NCBI RefSeq assembly: GCF_037975245.1
Contig: NC_092567.1
Coordinates: forward strand, 2,589,214 to 2,653,213
Direction: 5' to 3'
DNA from: Apostichopus japonicus
Lineage: Eukaryota; Echinodermata; Holothuroidea; Aspidochirotida; Stichopodidae
Length of the DNA: 64,000 bases
Under the pieces are notes generated by a model. It saw only the letters and a program-made list of their open reading frames with translations, searched no databases and had not been told where the DNA came from. The translations under genes were made by a program, and so were the position numbers. How positions within the stretch are numbered: position 1 is the first letter of the stretch; each line of letters begins with the position of its first letter. This document shows, in pieces, positions 35,080 to 48,202 of the stretch.

Positions 35080-36295
35080 TAAAGGTTTTATTAAGTACAA
35101 TGGTACTGTCTAGTATATAATAAACACTATTCCAAATGAAATAGCAATTTAAATTCACTCTTCTTGTATCTATTCTTAACAATTGTAGTTTGTGGTACAG
35201 CATGTTGGGTCTTATACTACGTTCTGAAATCCTCTAGAAAATCTGCGGAATAGTTTGGTCAAATTATTTATAATGAAACCTACCCCCCCCCCCCCCCGCA
35301 TCCCACGCCTATAAAAATGTATCGATCGAGCGGTATCATCCTCCTCCGTCAGAACAAAATAAATGTAACATGTCACGAAAATTACATCAGGAATTTATAA
35401 ATTAGACAAGACCATTTATGTTTTTCAAAACAGAGAATAAAGCATGACAAGATTATAGCTCGTAGCGGACATATCATTATGGTCACTCAAATCTCTTAGT
35501 TAGACCGAGGTGTATACTATAATGTGTAATATACACGACTTGGGTCAAAACCTGACACCAGCGAAGTAAATAACATACTAACTAAGTAGGCAATTGCTCT
35601 CACAGTAAATCATTGTGCCCGCCTGTTAAATATGTTGCTCACAAATTTCATTTTCGTACCAGAGATATGCATAAGAACAACTATACCATCTGGCCTTGGG
35701 GCCTATATCAAGTAGATGAAATACTCATAGCCACTATATCAATGTATAACTTTTTTTTACATATTTCATTATCGGTTAATTTGTCGACACACTAAGTCGA
35801 AATGTCAACAGTTTATCCACGTGGTCCTTTCTTTCCCCCGTATTACCTAACACCAGTATAATCAAGAAACGTTGATATTCCGAGATAACATAGTTGAACT
35901 GATGAGGTATTAAGGCAATATCATGAGGAATAAGTCGAATTATGAAAAAAACAAAACCAATGTGTTAAGTCGAAATACTTATTTAACCTTGCCATCTTTA
36001 AGTCGAAAGTTAGAGAAAATAGGCGAAAGTTTGAAATATAATAGTTATATAATAGTTAAAATTTGATATTAAAAAATGCAAATTGGATATTAAAAGTGAA
36101 AAGATGGACCTGTTATTTCGAAATTTCCACTTCTTTAGTACCACAATCCTAACATTTTTAAAAGAGTTTAAGACAATTTCCAGGAAAGATATAATTTTTT
36201 TATGAAAATATATTCAATTTGGAACAGTTGTTGAAATTTCCAGGTAAGCAGCGAATTAGAAAATGACATTTAGTGTAAACATTGGCAAATTATAA
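35080..36295. other. Intron-like non-coding DNA
   Basis: A 15-C run lies at 35283-35297. AAGTCGAA words recur at 35794, 35933, 35968 and 36000. No gene is supportable. Confidence 0.4.
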
Positions 36296-36299
36296 TATA

Positions 36300-36615
36300 G
36301 TGTCATAAGTAATGATTCAAGACGTTACGTAACAGATACGTCATATACAAGTTAAGGCCATTATGTAAAAATATGGTAAGGAAATAAAGCACAATACAAG
36401 TAATATAGGCTCTCGTATAATTATCGAGTGTACATGATATATTATATACAGATTAAAAACAAATTGACGTCATTGTATATTAGTTTACATTGTTATATTA
36501 CATTGATTGTTATTTTAATCAATCGACGTCCATGAGAAAGATGATCATATGTATTGATGACGTAATGATTGATGGATGACGTCATTGGTAGTTTAAATGG
36601 TTCTTGGCAATTTTA
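36300..36615 (+). repeat. Short duplicated block D3, copy a
   Basis: Two anchors match 55220-55930: GACGTTACGTAACAGATACGTCA (36327) with GACATTACGTAACCGATACGTCA (55229), and GATTGATGGATGACGTCATT (36567) with GGTTGATGGATGACGTCATT (55882). Spacing differs because D3b carries an extra 0.4 kb. Rich in TGACGT words. Confidence 0.6.
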
Positions 36616-37340
36616 TCTTATCAAAAGTAAACTAATTGATAATTTGTAATACCTAAATATTGTTTACACTTTTTTGGAGTTTTCTTATATTTTCCTTTTC
36701 TGCCTTTTTTTGGTGATAATTCATTTAAATTGTGTATAAATAATTGGATAATTTTCAACAGTATTTGGATCAGTTCCAATTTATGCGTGAAAAATATGTA
36801 GTTTACTGTAAACATGTTATTTGCGGCTATAAAGTCTTTTTTCCCCGTTACTGTAAGTTTTGTGTTGCATTCGAAGAACTGACATAATTGGCTTCGTGTT
36901 AAATTGTATAATCCAGTCACTTTTATTGTTGACGTCAGCTGTTTAAACTGTCATTTCTCAAAACTAAATGTATAAAATATAATAAAAATAAAACCTTTAC
37001 TGACAGCAGTGGTATTTTAGTGGTTTACAACATGTACAGTTTATATAGAAAAAGATATAATTGAAACAGCGACCAATATTAAGAATATCCAACACTTTAG
37101 GCTGAATAAGACACAGGTAACATACCGATTTATAGCATCGACAAGTATACGCTAACAGTGTTGAAAGTTGAAACTATATTAAGAAGGAGGGCTCTTATCG
37201 AGCACTTATGCCTACCATTGCACCCCATCTCCACCCCACTAGCTTCCATTAATGTAATTATATCATCCGAATTCACTTCTTGAAAACATTTAACATCTGT
37301 ATTTGGGTTTGTTTTATCGTGTCATTCTTTGATTCATATT
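36616..37340. other. Intron-like non-coding DNA
   Basis: AT-rich. The 99-codon minus frame at 36621-36920 has no domain and is not called. Confidence 0.4.
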
Positions 37341-37344
37341 TAAC

Positions 37345-37430
37345 GTCCAATTGCATGAATTGTCAGTTGTCAACAACTCTGTAACTGGACGACATACATT
37401 AATCTTGGAGCACTCTTACACTCTTTGTCT
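37345..37430 (-). mobile_element. SINE-like relic, same family as 4201-4510
   Basis: The inverse of ATGTCGTCCAGTTACAGAG and TTGTTGACAA with flanking bases matches 4348-4395. The 3' structured part and the tail are missing. Confidence 0.65.
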
Positions 37431-38640
37431 AATTTTATCCTTTCCGGAGTAATTTAAGTAGATTGCAGTATCATATATATATTAGGATATGCAGGTACTG
37501 TATACGTTGTTGTAATTGTAAATGAGTTGCAAATTTACCAATTAACTGATTGTGATAAATTCAACACAAACTGCTACATTTAGGTAGAATCGTTACTGAT
37601 AACGTGTATTTAACAATTTCTGTCTCAATCTCCGTAAATTAAGAAAATGTACATCGAATGTTTACAATGTGAATTATGTTTTTCTTTCTTCTTTCAATAA
37701 CAATATTGAATACATAATGTGAATTGTTGCGTCCATTGTGATACTACGGTCAAGTGTCTTACTGTATGATTACGTTACATTAGTTTTGTCAATAAAATGT
37801 GGTCGCATATCCTCGAAGCTTTAAAATAACATCAAACACTGTACAACATGTCTATATAAAACAGGATGGAGCAAGGGGTGGGGGGTCACTGTAATGCGTC
37901 AATCACCTCCTCTGTTCAAAACACTAATATGTTAATTGAATGATATTTTACGTATAAAAGACTATGTTAATACAAACAAATGTAACATAGCTTAATTTCA
38001 AAACTACGCACACATCAGCGGATGGAATCATATCGCGTTTCTTTGACACTGTTTGTGGCAAATGCGCCTACGTTACTCCGTTAGTGCTTACAATGAAACC
38101 ATCAATAACACATCTAATTAGCTTTTACATCTACGGAGTATTAGGAACTTCGATTTGCACAGTGTTGGCTGTAATAAACACCCGAGGAAAAAGCTTTCTC
38201 TTTAGTAGTAACAGTAGTAATAGTGTCGTTAAACTTTACTTACAACCAATAAAGGTCTATTAGACAATACCATGTACCAGTCCACAATTAATCCTACGCT
38301 ATTTAGGATGAGAATTGAAAAGTTCAAAAAGTAACACTTTCTTTCAAGTATGAAGCCTGTAGTCAATGACTGTTTTTAAGTAATTTCGTTAACGAGTGTA
38401 CTTTCATACTGAGGAGGTCAATGGGACAGTGGTTTGACGAACATTCTATAGTGTCGCGAATTTATCAAGAAATATCCAAAGTTAAACAAAATACATACAA
38501 ACTTCATCCAGGAAAGAAGAATTCGGAAGCGAAGACTATAAAGTATGCAGATAATATGACGTCAAACTGATTGATAGCTATACAATCCTCTTCCACCAGC
38601 AGTCACGTTCTCAACCCTAAAGCCCTGCACCTCCTTTGAG
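37431..38640. other. Intron-like non-coding DNA
   Basis: No gene, array or clear element is seen. Confidence 0.4.
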
Positions 38641-38646
38641 TAGCCG

Positions 38647-38730
38647 TCATTTTATTGAGTTACGTAACATAGATAGAACCGAAGGTACCAGCGAGAAGAC
38701 TTGGAATGAACTTTCCGTAGATTTACAACG
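38647..38730 (-). CDS. Candidate terminal exon
   Basis: On the minus strand an acceptor GCCGTATTTTCACAG opens a CpG-rich block RCKSTESSFQVFSLVPSVLS followed by MLRNSIK and TGA, with AATAAA overlapping the stop. It starts in phase 0, matching the phase-0 end of the exon at 39928-40035. The opposite strand of this block is also open (ELRNIDRTEGTSEKTWNEL and on to a stop), so strand assignment rests only on splice context and phase. A polyadenylation signal overlapping the stop would leave a very short 3' UTR. Confidence 0.3.
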   Translation of the reverse strand, partial: RCKSTESSFQVFSLVPSVLSMLRNSIK

Positions 38731-38734
38731 CTGT

Positions 38735-39925
38735 GAAAATACGGCCGATTTATCTTGCACCACGAGCTGATTTTTAACAATAATTATGATATGATGTAAA
38801 AGGAAAATTAAATAAATTAAACTTAACATGGCTTAATCACTAAACTGATGTCATCATCAAACTGGAAATAAACGTTCGACAAGTACCACTGTCAACTACA
38901 AGCCTATGAAAGCCTATATTGGATTACGGGAACTTAGCTACCCTTATGCATGTATGTTCTGTTTATAGATAACGCTGATGGAACACTGTTGATAGAAATC
39001 TCTCTGCTACTGATTTTCGGATTAGTTAAATATTTTAACAACGTCATATTATCGATGATTCGTTCATATTATACCAGAATGTCAAATTGTTAAGAAGTTA
39101 CATGTGCAAAAATTAGGATGTCTTCAATTCGCGCAAGCGTTAATGTTTGATGTTTAATCCCAGTAAAGGGAAATATTTCATAAATTATTTTATGATGGTA
39201 CTAAAGAATATAAACTTGGGAATTCCCAATTCCCAATTACACCGATTTTTTAACGGAAGGTACTAGAACGCCGTTGAATTACGCAACACAATGAACGGCG
39301 ATTAATTGACGCATTAGCGGGACATAGTTCGTTTGATACTTAGCTTAAATCATTTGTAATACCAAGTAAAGTTTGGCTCTGATTTATTTTCCAAGAAACG
39401 ATCTTCTTACACTGGAAATGATGTATAATTAAATTAAGAAAAGGAATCAGTCACAGGTGAGTTTGTATTTTTCTGGTTCCTGTGTATTCAACACAAATGA
39501 TAGACAATGACTGCACTAAATAATTCGTCTCTATCAAGAATGTCAAGGACTATTGTCTTTACATAATTCACCCTATTATAATTTTCATTTTTGGCTTTGG
39601 TGGTGATTGACCATCCTCCGACCATCGGAGGATGCTCAAAACAACATTTTTAACCATACAAATGATTAGGCTGTTACTTGTTAAGCCGTTATTTTAATTT
39701 ATTTATTTTTCAAAATTAATTACAGAAGAGGTCATGAGAAGTTGCTTCTTTTTTGCAGCAAATTATGTGCTAATTAAAAAGTTAATTAATTCTGTCTTGT
39801 GTTTCTGGTTATTGATGTGATGATAACCTAGGTCTTTGAGAGGTTAATTACTGTTGGTGTTTATCCTAGTACCGTTTATTGGAGATTACCAATATTAACA
39901 AAGATTTTCATTGGAATGTGTACTC
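38735..39925. other. Intron-like non-coding DNA with a hairpin
   Basis: CATCCTCCGA (39612-39621) and TCGGAGGATG (39625-39634) form a perfect 10-bp stem with a 3-nt loop. No gene is seen. Confidence 0.45.
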
Positions 39926-39927
39926 AC

Positions 39928-40035
39928 ATGGGATGACGAGAGATCAACGGACAATACTTTGACATCCAATATCTGTTTATCTCCAAAAGCTTTCGCGAAG
40001 TCAGCAAGGGTAAAACTACGTACGAAGTTCACCAT
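39928..40035 (-). CDS. Candidate 108-nt coding exon (best of the set)
   Basis: An acceptor ATAGTTCCTTTCAG precedes 36 open codons: MVNFVRSFTLADFAKAFGDK, then QILDVKVLSVDLSSSH, and a donor CAT|GTGAGTACA. The other two frames contain stops, so the phase is fixed at 0 on both sides. The peptide has an ordinary mix of hydrophobic and charged residues and the DNA has more CpG than its surroundings, both pointing to real coding sequence. The first codon is ATG, so it could also be a start exon. No family is recognised. The nearest candidate partners are 42924-42982 upstream and 38647-38730 downstream. Confidence 0.6.
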
Positions 40036-40039
40036 CTGA

Positions 40040-42435
40040 AAGGAACTATCGTTATGCTATATTTTAAAGTGTATCTCGGTATTGAAGCAAACTGATCCCC
40101 TCGAAAAATTAGATACTTCTTCATAAAGAATCATATTTTCAGCCCTCGAAAAGATGTATAGGTCTCTAAAAACTATTGATCCTGATTTCATGGTACATCA
40201 CTTTGTATTACAAAATCATTGCGAAATATTTACAAAGTAAAATCCTGTGATATTGATCCAACGAGAATAATTTGCACAAACATTTCCATAGATATAGAGC
40301 ATGGTGAGAAGGGTGCAATGTCTTTTAATATAACGTATTTAAAGTAAATATTATTTCACTAAATGGTTACACTATCACCCGCTTCCATGTTCGTTCAATT
40401 GCTTAAGTTGGATTTTATGCATAAGCAACGAGCCTATTCAAGCTATAATGCATTACAGTATGACTAGAAACAGAACATCTGTCCATGCAATTCTAAACAA
40501 AGCTAAAGCCACCTGCGGTTTTCTTCTCATTCAGAATGGGATTTTACGCGTATTGTTATGCTAATCTTACCGCGTGCTAATCTACTCGCATGTCGAACTT
40601 ACTCCTGAATCACGTAAATGGCAAAGCAAAATACCCACTAATGATATATTCCAGTTTTATTAAGTCGGAAAAAATTTGGTTTGTTGCTCAATAACGGTCT
40701 TTTTTTTTTACCGGTACTCTAGATTTTTCAACTGAAAATGAAAGCTTGCCGGCAATAAAATTAGAATATCGGTTACAAATCCCACTGATAATTCGGTTAA
40801 TAGTAGAAGTATATCATTTTTAATTCTGGGTTTTTGACCGATAATGCAGGTTCATCATTCAAAATGCTAGATTACGAACCGATTAACCTGGATAATCGTT
40901 TGTATTCATGTACGCCAAATACACATAACGAGCAATATCTCTATCGTCGTCCTGGTTTCAAATTATGTACATAAACACAAGTTTGTTTTGTATTCCTAGC
41001 ATAACTACATCATTTAAAGTAATGTATAACTATACATTACTTCAAATGATATAGTTAGAAGTAATGTATAAGCTATAACTACATTTGCACTGTCTTTGTA
41101 TAGGTGTGTTTACTAGCTAAGCGAAACCAAATCAGTTACGGAAACGACCACAACCTCCCCTTAATGAATGCATTAGCCTTTACAATAGAAAGCTACACCG
41201 TACTCTTGTTCCATCTTTCTTTCTCTTTATGTTAATATTTATATCAGTGTGAATATTTCATTATTGTGAACATGAACAATTAACGAACGTCAGGACGGCC
41301 CTGCCCAATCTCAAATAAACATGGATGATCGAAATAATACTACAACCTCACTGTGACTATCCTGACCGTACTCCACAGTCTTCATCTTACGGTAACTTTG
41401 TGGTAATCAGAAGATAATTTGTGTCCTTATTATTTACAGGGCGCTCGTACGCTTTATCCACAGTGCGTCGTTAAATGATGATATTTTTAAGGCCAGTGAA
41501 GAGAAATGGTTTTAATTTGAATGCAACATATTTAAAGGTGTATTTTTTAGATTGAATGTTAGTATGTTATTTTGGACTATTTCGTTTTAGGCTAAGTGGA
41601 TTTTTCTTTGTATAATTACAACAGATATATAGTTTGATTTTGATAGATCTGTTATTTACTCAGGAATACCTTAGCAAAAATTTTCGTTAAAGTGTTGACA
41701 CTTAATTCAAACAAACAGTTACTTAAAGTTTGAATGTTTCGAGTTCATCTTTAGTTCTTCAAAGGATTTTGTCTGAAGAAAAATATCTGGGTGACGACAG
41801 ATTGTAATATTTATGTACTTTATAAATTACTCTCATTAACCGACTTAAAACAAGATACCTTAATTTGATTCATTGCAATCTAATTTTAAATACTGGAGGG
41901 TTTAGTTACATTCTTGATAAGTCGAAATACGGCTGCTTTAAGGAGAGAAACATTTCCTTTTCATCACCGATGTGTAAAGAGAAAGTTCAGTTAAATAAGA
42001 TACCATCAAACAATGAAATATTGTATCGGTCCAAACATTTTCCTTTTAATGAGCAGGTGTACGGCCACATTCACATAATTAGATATATAGATAATGATAT
42101 GATAGGAGTTAACATTACACTAGCTTGGTCGGAAAGAATGAAGTTTCCAATGTACACATAAAAATGCTGTACTTTAAGTGTCGTTAAAAGGTAAATTATT
42201 TTCTTTCGTACGCTAACCAAACATGATCAGGTTTATTATCGTTCCGGTCACATCAGCCTTCCACACCCATCCCGTTCTTGCCTCACTCTAGGAATGGATC
42301 GACTGTCGTTTTCCGTTATATATTCATCTTGGAAAACAAAGATTTCCTGCAAGATAGTCATTTATATTTGACTTTTGCAAGGCAATGTTCATGGTAAGAT
42401 ATTAAGCCACATGTGACCTCAGTACAACCTAAATA
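40040..42435. other. Intron-like non-coding DNA with a 27-bp hairpin
   Basis: A near-perfect inverted repeat (41002-41028 with 41031-41057, 25 of 27 paired, 2-nt spacer) stands out. A possible 35-nt minus exon ends at a strong donor GTAAGTTC near 40598 but has a weak acceptor. The 98-codon plus frame at 41865-42161 has no domain. Confidence 0.4.
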
Positions 42436-42447
42436 ATGTAACTTATC

Positions 42448-42850
42448 CACGCCAACCTCACCCCCCCCCCCCTCCTCCACCCTCCAATGCAGTCTTGTCA
42501 TGATATATGTGGTGATGCATATCTTACGCCCCAACAATTGGTCATGACGTTATATATATGCTACTGTGTCCAGATTTCCAGCCACCACCGCCACCATCTT
42601 TGATGTGTGTTCTGTTTAATTGGTTTATTAATTTAATGATTAGTATCAAAACGTTGACTAATTAAACATTTGACACAAGGAACAATCATTACTCCATTAT
42701 TTAACTTTGCATCAATCTGAACATATCGCTTGCTTAGGCTTAATTGCCACAATCTGTCAGCGATATCATAAACTGCGCTGTTAACGAGAAAGATATACTG
42801 CTGACCACATCATCACACCATGAAGGATGAAATAAGCCATTCACTCAGTC
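42448..42850 (+). repeat. Duplicated block D4, copy a
   Basis: Matches 49630-50050 in the same orientation, from CCAACCTCACCC through GTCTTGTCATGAT, CGTTGACTAATTAAACA and ATCACACCATGAAGGATGAA. Copy a contains a 12-C run and an insertion CACCACCGCCACCATCTTTG. Confidence 0.9.
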
Positions 42851-42923
42851 AAAGAAGAAAATATACCACATCATACACAAAATGTTCTGGATTTGAATGA
42901 CATCAAGCTATTTTTGAACTTAC

Positions 42924-42982
42924 ATAGCTTGGCCAGAATCGTATTCGGTGACAGCGGAATATCCACCAGTTTCTCGATATTT
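42924..42982 (-). CDS. Candidate 59-nt internal exon
   Basis: On the minus strand CCTCATGTGACCTTCGACAG precedes the block and the donor is GCTAT|GTAAGTTC, a strong match. All three frames are open: KYRETGGYSAVTEYDSGQA, NIEKLVDIPLSPNTILAKL and a less plausible basic frame. The second looks most like folded protein. The acceptor tract is interrupted by purines, so the 5' edge is less certain than the 3' edge. Phase does not join directly to 39928-40035 in the two better frames, so an unseen small exon would be needed between them. Confidence 0.45.
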
Positions 42983-42989
42983 CTGTCGA

Positions 42990-44405
42990 AGGTCACATGA
43001 GGTCAGGTGAAATTGGTAAACATTTTATTCTATACACAAGATCACTTCTGAAAGAACATTTACTGCCTTAAAATAAAAGTTGATCTTTGTTTGTGAAAAG
43101 CCAGCTAAACTTAAAGTTAAACAAAAATGTAGGTGTGACCAGTAGAGGGAAGATCCGACTACCAAAAATGCTATTTATCAGTAGTTAAATGTCTCCCAAA
43201 GTTGGCCCTGATCTAAAATATGCTTCTTATTAATTTAAACGTGGTTTGGCATCGTTTGGCACGGCCCTGGAGTAGGACGAACTTTTTTTCAAAATATTTA
43301 CTATTTTTTTTCAAAGATAGCTGACTAAACTACATGTCCCTAGATTCCCCTTCATTTAAAATGTTTTCCTTTCGTACTTGTCGTAATTAACCTCCAAATT
43401 AAGATAACAAATAAACAAATTCATCTGGTTTCAGGTTGAGGGAATATGACGTTGAAGACGACCACAAACATCTCAATTTTTACATCACATATTCATGTGT
43501 GCTTGCATTTTCATGGAACGCCAAACAGTCCGGACTACTGATGACAGTATGTATATAGGCCACGCAATACAAGTGTTAAGCATCCTCCAAGCAGGGATCA
43601 ACATTAATGAAACAAATACCGCGGATTTGGGAACATTTGCAGGAGCCTGCTCCATGTAACCAAATTGAAGACACTCGGCTAAGAGTACATTGATGTTTGT
43701 GTATAGACTTTACAATTCGACATCAGAAACAATAAAGGATAACTCCAAGTTTGGAAAAGATTTTGGTAGACTATAAAAATAGTTAGATTATATCTTCAAG
43801 TTAGTATCTGTGCTAACACCAACACTGCAGGACGAAGAAAGGAAACGGATCACAGAATCTTTGATTTGAAGTTTTATTTTAAGTCTTTAGACTTGCTGCT
43901 TTAGTATATAACACGACATTACAAACAAATTTGATATTTATTGTCAAGGTGTCATGTTAGTGTAAGTCTTAATTTAACGAGGTTGTGATGTGCTGTGAAA
44001 GTTAACATACGGCATCTTGATCATCTAATATTTGTGTTACTGTTTTGTTACTTGACATGTCAACAAATGTTATTATTTTGACATATTTCCAAGTCATGTG
44101 TTACCTAGCTCCATGGGGTAAGGCAGCAACTCGACAATTTATCCATTTTTGCCAAGATGTAATGTTATCGTATCAGTTGACATTGCGACAAATATTACGT
44201 GTTTGAAGTATTGTCACAATAAACAACACAACACGACAATTTGACGTTCCTTTTTCAAGATTTTGCAGGTTGGCCTGACTTATCAACTCGACAAAGCCAT
44301 ATATGTTTGACTTGTTGTCAAGGTTATTACAAAGCAACAACTCGACAACTTTCTGAACGTCTAAAACTTGACAAAAATATATACAGTATTTATTCTGATG
44401 TCGTG
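42990..44405. other. Intron-like non-coding DNA
   Basis: No array or gene. CGACAA and TTGACA words recur at 44030-44390 (for example CAACTCGACAA three times), giving a weak, irregular repetition. Confidence 0.4.
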
Positions 44406-44825
44406 CTGTAATGACACAGTATAGTTCTACATGTCGGTTGTACCTTTCAAACCACGATACGATTCATAACACACACACGAATTAATAACGAATTATCATA
44501 TCAAATTTATCTCTGATGGTCATTGTTGTCGCAAGTTACGTAATAATTTGGTAAAATTAAAAGATACAAAATGGATACCAGACTGAGAAAAACTAGATAT
44601 GGGTTTATTTTTTTTTCGACAAAAGGAGGACATAATATAATGCATGGCTGTTACAATGTAAGGTGTTTTGAAAAGAGAACAACAAAAACATAGTGTTAAG
44701 GTCCGTGTTAATACTCTCATGTATAGGATGACGGAACGATTAGCAAATATTGACTTTTCCAAGTCAATCACGTGAAACAGCTCATCGAATACGAGCTGAA
44801 TGGCTGACCAACTATATTCTTTTAC

Positions 44826-44940
44826 ATTACATATGTTCATTAAACAAACAAATCTCTCGTTAACTTTGTTCATTAAACAAACTTATCTCTCATTACCTAT
44901 GTTCATTAAACAAACATATCTCTCATAACCTTTGTTTAAT
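44826..44940 (+). repeat. 33-bp minisatellite, about 3.5 units
   Basis: Same unit as at 2045-2300, with half the copies. Confidence 0.88.
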
Positions 44941-46401
44941 CACATGAATGGTAAAAACGATATAAGAAGCAAAACAGGAAAAGACAAAAGAAAAAGGAAG
45001 AACAATAGAAAAATCGAAATTTAAGGAAACATTTATAAACAATGTGTTATATCAGATAAAATATATACAAAGAAAACACATATTCATGAAGGCGATTTAG
45101 AGTAAATTTTAAATTTTCTTTTTTTAGCAATTTGCTAGTGGAAGATTACCCCAGAAATAATTACAATAATATGTGCACAATAAGGTGATAAAATGATAGG
45201 ACCTGTCCGTGTTCTTGCAATAGTCTTACAGCTTGGACAATTAAAGCCAAACATAAGAAACCTCAATGACGTGTAATTAACAAAACAACGATATTTTCAT
45301 GATATTCTAACAATGTGCAAAATATTCTAAAATAATTTGCCATTATAAAACTTATGATCAAATGTTTCCATTGGATTGTTGAACAACTATTGGTCTCAGC
45401 CATGAGTTAACTACAAGACCTACCATATACAGAAGTACGGAAGTACGATCATTGATTTCAAGCTTCAGTACAAAAAATGTTCAGACTGTCATCATCTTGT
45501 TCGAATTATTATTGAATTACGTAACAGACACGTCACTATATTGTCTCTTATCGGTTGTAATGGAACTTAAGGGAAGATGCATAACTAAAGTATACATGAA
45601 TATAAACGCCTATAGCCCGCGTAGTAATAAGATAAAAGATAGTACAATAGAAAGCCAATCATTATATTTAAGTGAACTGATTTAAAAATATGAATGTTAT
45701 GCAATGATCATTATATTACGTAATATACACGTTATCGTGAACCATACAACATATTACGTCTATAGTTGGCTTTAAATTCCATAGATTACGGAATTAACAA
45801 TGAACAAAGGCCAAAAATAAAAAAGTAGCACAAACCACCCCAACAAAAACAAATATAAAATTAGTAGCTGTAAGTGAATGTAAATGATGCATACAATGTC
45901 CTTACTTGTAACAAACTGCTACAGGAAATATTTAAGCTAAATGAGAAAAGAAAACCTAAATAAATGACGTCATTTTAACTGGAAAAGTCTTGAAGCTCGA
46001 TATACACCAAAACTTCGATATAACAGATCACTCATAGATTAATAAGCAATGGCTGACCTATGATAGAGGACATAGTGTCTCCAAGACATTTGATGTATTT
46101 CCAATAAGATCATTTTATGTAAAATCGCAAAGAGTAAACAAAAAATAATATTTTCAAATGGTTTCGAAGTTAATACACAAATACGTATAAGTTTAATTGT
46201 AATTGTCGAAATGACAGAGGTAAGCATAGGAGGTTGAATCATTTCACTGAGAAGTTACATTGGTAGATTATACAACCATCTTCACATTTGGTTTATTCTC
46301 TCTCAAAGATATACAATTGATATCACATTGATCTGAAGACACATCAATCCTCACCCCTCCCCCACCCCCTCCCACCCCAAGGTTCACGACTTTCAAATTG
46401 A

Positions 46402-46779
46402 TTATTCTGATCCGTCTTGGACGCTGAAAACGTTAGATAAAAGTATGAAACATGGATTTCCTAACTTCAAGTTAGTTAGGTGGGACCAATCGATTGGGAT
46501 ATTCAAATTCAAAGTTCCCTCTGTCAAGTTTGACTTTATTAGCTGAGAGGAGGCCTTGGCTCTGGTGAGGGGTAAGGAGCCTTTTATATTAGGAATCAGG
46601 TGGACATAGTGCTTGGAGAGGGTGATCCCAGGTGTTGGGCGGAGGTCAAGCTCTATGCCGTCTAATTGTTTCTCAGTTTTGTTTATTGTTACTTTTTCTG
46701 CCTCAAAATGTTGAAGGATATTGTCTGTACTTATGCCTATCGTATTAAATGTTTCCATTTTATATATTTTCCAGTTCAT
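46402..46779 (-). other. 125-codon open frame, open only in D1b
   Basis: The frame starts MNWKIYKMETFNTIGISTDN and includes TEKQLDGIELDLRPTPGITL. It overlaps the SINE-like repeat and the region where D1a carries an insertion. The D1a version has several stops and length changes. Composition is protein-like, so this may be a fragment of an unrecognised mobile-element ORF or simply chance. Confidence 0.2.
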
Positions 46780-47165
46780 CCTACATTTTTATACACATAA
46801 AATTAGAAATGAACGACAAAGTAGGAAAGTCAAGCATTTCAATATAGTGTAACACAAAACTGAAAAAGAGGCAAAATTTGAGCTGGTTATAGATTTTGAA
46901 TAGATAAAGATATAAGAATTAATAATTAATAGTAATAATAATAATACATGATAAAAAAAATGTCATGTTTATTTGATTTAACCACAAATTTGTATATTTA
47001 GGGTCAACGTGTACTTTGCTGAATCTTGGGTTAACATGGCATTTCTATTATCTGGTGGTAGCGTAAAGAGTGGTTTAACGATTGGCTATACATTCATCGT
47101 AAAAAAAAAAAAACATTCAAGAACTGAGACAAGAATAACACTCATTGCCTCTGATTTAGAACTGT

Positions 47166-47460
47166 TTGGTCTTACCATTACGTAACATCAGTATGGTACT
47201 ACCATTACGTAACATCAGTATGGTACTTCCATTACGTAAAGTCAGTATGGTATTACCATTACGTAACATCAGTATGGTATTACCATTACGTAACATCAGT
47301 ATGGTATTACCATTACGTAACATCAGTATGGTATTACCATTACGTAACATCAGTATAGTATTACCATTACGTAACATCAGTATGGTACTATCACTACGTA
47401 ACATCAGTATGGTATTACCATTACGTAACATCAGTATGGTATTACCATTACGTAACATAA
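47166..47460 (+). repeat. 27-bp minisatellite, about 11 copies (D1b)
   Basis: All units are 27 bp with no 26-bp variant, so the array stays open in one frame on each strand for about 100 codons (MVLPLRNIS on plus, MLRNGNTIL on minus). Those frames are artefacts. Each unit has TTACGTAA except a few mutated ones. Confidence 0.97.
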
Positions 47461-48202
47461 GTTGAACTTTATTCTGAGTAAATGCAGTAAAAATACCATA
47501 TATTACATTTCAACGTGACAACCGATAGTCATTTTAGTACAGCATGTGAATACAATTACACATTCACTACATTAATTACCATTAGTTAATCCGTTTAATG
47601 TTACAAGAAATTATACATTCACTATATTAGATATCAGTAGTTCATCCTTTTAATGTAACAAGGAATAACATATTCCACATGTTATTACGCTTTAGTTAAC
47701 CATTGCAAATTCTTAACCTGATCATAACCTACAATCACTATGATATCACGCAATGACATTTAATCTATATGATTAAGAAAATGATTACGAATTCTCTTTG
47801 TTATCAAACAGCAGTAAAGCCGTTCCATATGTCACGTGATTAAACAATCGCTATATGACGAAATATCAGTTAATGCTTTCTATAAGACACGTGTCTGTAG
47901 AAAATAGTAAGTTCAGCAGAATTGGAAAAGTAAGGTCCTCTCAAGATTTTTAAAATTTGTATTCAAAGTTAAACAACGAGAATCCTTGATAATTAATACC
48001 TACTAGCAAAATAAGATCAATAATCAGAAAGGAAAAGACGGTTAACTGAATAAAAATAGTCTGCATTGACATCGCCAGAAACATTACTGAGAAGAATGTC
48101 AGACTATCTGCTCTCTCTCCACACCACCATCTCCGTCCAGCTGTCTCGCTCTGCATCCCCCTCTCGAACCCCCACCCAAGTTGTCTCGCTTTCTCTCGCC
48201 AC

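Noticed and set aside
47156-47465. About 100-codon open frames on both strands
   Set aside because: Same minisatellite artefact; no start context or flanking coding sequence.
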